Positions 5,303-6,452 of a DNA stretch of 6,452 nucleotides are shown here, piece after piece. The notes below the pieces were generated by a model. It did not search any database, was not told the DNA's origin, and worked only from the letters and a program-made list of their open reading frames with translations. Location of the stretch: NCBI GenBank assembly GCA_003649845.1, contig QMTB01000092.1, forward strand, positions 1 through 6,452, written 5' to 3'. The stretch's first letter is position 1; each line of letters opens with the position of its first letter. A program made the position numbers and the translations under genes. This DNA comes from Thermoplasmata archaeon. GTDB lineage: Archaea; Thermoplasmatota; E2; DHVEG-1.

Positions 5303-6252
5303 AGAATGATATCTATATCTAGACGTTCTGCAAGTTCTTTGTATCTATTTCTAATAGTAACCTCTGTTACACCAGCTACATCAGCTACTTCTCTCTGTGT
5401 ACGTCTTTCTCCACATAGGATAGATGCTATATATATGGAGGCAGCAGCTACACCAGTTGGTCCTCTTCCTGATGTAAGTTCTTTATCAGCAGCTTCTTTT
5501 AATATTTCAATTGCTTTAGCTTGTACATCTCCACTGAGTTTAAGTTCACTGCAGAATCTAGAGATATAATCTTGTGGAGAAGTAGGCATAAGTTTAAGGC
5601 CGAGTTCTCTAGCTATAAATCTGTATGTTCTACCTATTTCTTTTCTTGAAACCCTAGAGGCATTTGCGATTTCATCTAATGTTCTAGGTACATTACATTG
5701 TCTACATGCAGCATAGAGTGCTGCAGCTGATACACCTTCAATGCTTCTACCTCTAATTAGATTTTTTAATACAGCCTTACGATATATCATTGCTGCTGTT
5801 TCTCTCACATTTCTAGGTAAACCCATTCCAGATGCCATTCTATCAAGTTCAGATAAAGCAAAGGCTAGATTACGTTCTGTAGCATCACTTATCCTTATTC
5901 TCCTCTGCCATTTCCGGAGTCTATAGAGTTGTGCTCTATTCCTAGTTGGAATAGATTTACCATAGGAATCTCTATTCTTCCAACCAATCATTGTACTGAG
6001 ACCTTTATCATGAATTGTATATGTCATTGGTGCTCCAACACGTGCTCTCTTCTCCCTTTGGTCACTATCAAATGCACGCCATTCTGGGCCATGATCAATG
6101 AAATCTTCATCTATAACTAGCCCACAATCCTCGCAAACTAATTCTCCTCTAGAATAATCTCTTGTGAGATGGGTACTACCACATTCTGGGCATCGGGTGA
6201 TTTCTTCAATATCTTGCTTGTTTTTCTTTTTATTCGTTTTCACCTGAATCAT
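5299..6252 (-). CDS. tfb: Transcription initiation factor B (TFB, TFIIB homologue)
   Basis: Basal archaeal initiation factor: it binds TBP on the TATA box, reads the BRE, and recruits RNA polymerase. The 317-residue product has, in order, a lysine-rich N-terminal tail (5-12), a zinc ribbon with CPEC (C21, C24) and CEDC (C40, C43), the B-reader/linker region (about 53-90, including GPEWRAF and HDKGLSTMIGW), and two cyclin-like repeats (about 115-205 and 210-305). The last repeat ends in the helix-turn-helix RRTQREVADVAGVTEVTIRN that contacts the BRE. It is full length with all zinc ligands intact. The open frame runs to a Met at 6306, but that Met lies only 9 nt from the TATA box and would be upstream of the predicted transcription start. 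Met19, used here, has GGGGAG (6260-6265) 7 nt upstream. Its stop overlaps the rlmE start. Confidence 0.97.
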   Translation of the reverse strand: MIQVKTNKKKNKQDIEEITRCPECGSTHLTRDYSRGELVCEDCGLVIDEDFIDHGPEWRAFDSDQREKRARVGAPMTYTIHDKGLSTMIGWKNRDSYGKSIPTRNRAQLYRLRKWQRRIRISDATERNLAFALSELDRMASGMGLPRNVRETAAMIYRKAVLKNLIRGRSIEGVSAAALYAACRQCNVPRTLDEIANASRVSRKEIGRTYRFIARELGLKLMPTSPQDYISRFCSELKLSGDVQAKAIEILKEAADKELTSGRGPTGVAAASIYIASILCGERRTQREVADVAGVTEVTIRNRYKELAERLDIDIIL

Positions 6253-6259
6253 CCAAAAA

Positions 6260-6265
6260 CTCCCC
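6260..6265 (-). promoter_or_regulatory. TFB ribosome binding site
   Basis: GGGGAG on the minus strand, 7 nt before the ATG at 6250-6252. It is the only good Shine-Dalgarno match near either candidate start, and it decides for the 317-residue form. Confidence 0.65.
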
Positions 6266-6315
6266 AATAAACTTTTTATAAGTTGCGATACACTTTTAAA
6301 TGACATGATAGAAGG

Positions 6316-6332
6316 TATATATAAATGTTTCG
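6316..6332 (-). promoter_or_regulatory. BRE/TATA promoter of TFB-rlmE
   Basis: CGAAACA (BRE, 6326-6332) followed directly by TTTATATATA (6316-6325) on the minus strand: the best archaeal promoter in the window. The usual spacing puts the transcription start near 6295, giving a leader of about 43 nt to the ATG at 6252. TFB needs its own product to be transcribed, as for any gene with this promoter type. Confidence 0.7.
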
Positions 6333-6452
6333 CACGATATATCTTGTCGTTTGATACTTATATTTAATTTTATTTTATAAAATATTTGAAGTTTGATTAA
6401 ATGATTTTTGGAGTATATTTTTTAGGAGTTTTATTATTTTATTGTATATAAG

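Noticed and set aside
5306..6120. Three plus-strand frames opposite TFB
   Set aside because: Antisense to a highly conserved gene; their Ser/Leu/Thr-rich translations are what antisense of this codon usage produces.
6334..6350. Short inverted repeat ACGA...TCGT just upstream of the TFB BRE
   Set aside because: Only the four outer pairs and one inner pair match, with no symmetrical core; too weak to call an operator.
6401..6451. Complete 16-codon plus-strand frame for a hydrophobic peptide (MIFGVYFLGVLLFYCI)
   Set aside because: There is no Shine-Dalgarno site or clear promoter, the region is extremely T-rich, and such a composition gives Phe/Leu/Ile/Tyr codons by chance. Conservation in relatives would be needed to support it.
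1..6452. Mobile element, CRISPR array, defence island, tRNA or rRNA genes
   Set aside because: No transposase or integrase, direct-repeat array, terminal repeats or tRNA cloverleaf pattern was found; base and codon use look uniform across all genes.

Overview
This is an ordinary, gene-dense stretch of an archaeal chromosome, very AT-rich, with strong use of AGA (Arg), ATA (Ile) and TTA/CTA (Leu). The archaeal assignment rests on a transcription factor B gene, a 220-residue archaeal fibrillarin, an archaeal-type RlmE, and BRE/TATA-like promoters with Shine-Dalgarno sites typical of archaea. The TFB sequence reads like a euryarchaeal-grade TFB. The exact lineage cannot be fixed from this window, and a thermophile is only a guess.

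Layout. 1-105 is non-coding downstream sequence. On the minus strand, 2153 down to 106 is a probable three-gene operon in the order gcvT, gcvH, YgjP/DUF45-type zinc metallopeptidase, with gaps of 37 and 10 nt. A 103-nt divergent promoter region (2154-2256) separates it from a plus-strand pair: fibrillarin (flpA), then a multi-pass PF06695-type membrane protein joined by an ATGA overlap. That pair runs convergently into a minus-strand polyprenyl diphosphate synthase gene with an 11-nt tail overlap. After a 163-nt intergenic region (4537-4699) holding a promoter and a 21-bp imperfect palindrome, a second minus-strand pair follows: TFB, then rlmE, also with an ATGA overlap. A clear BRE/TATA promoter for TFB lies at 6316-6332. 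The remaining 120 nt to the window edge holds no convincing gene.

How the genes work together. gcvT and gcvH are the aminomethyltransferase and lipoyl carrier of the glycine cleavage system; the P subunits and L protein are not in the window. Fibrillarin and RlmE are both rRNA 2'-O-methyltransferases, one guided by C/D-box sRNAs and one stand-alone. TFB is a core initiation factor. The prenyl synthase makes isoprenoid chains for lipids or possibly quinones.

Three start codons are better placed downstream of the longest open frame: Met14 in the metallopeptidase, Met20 in gcvT and Met19 in TFB. For gcvT and TFB the promoter elements lie so close to, or downstream of, the first Met that it would not be transcribed.

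I found no defence system, CRISPR array, mobile element, tRNA or rRNA, and nothing that amounts to an undescribed system. The points most worth checking are the chain length of the prenyl synthase, the palindrome beside its promoter, the SD-containing palindrome at gcvT, and fibrillarin paired with a membrane protein instead of Nop5.
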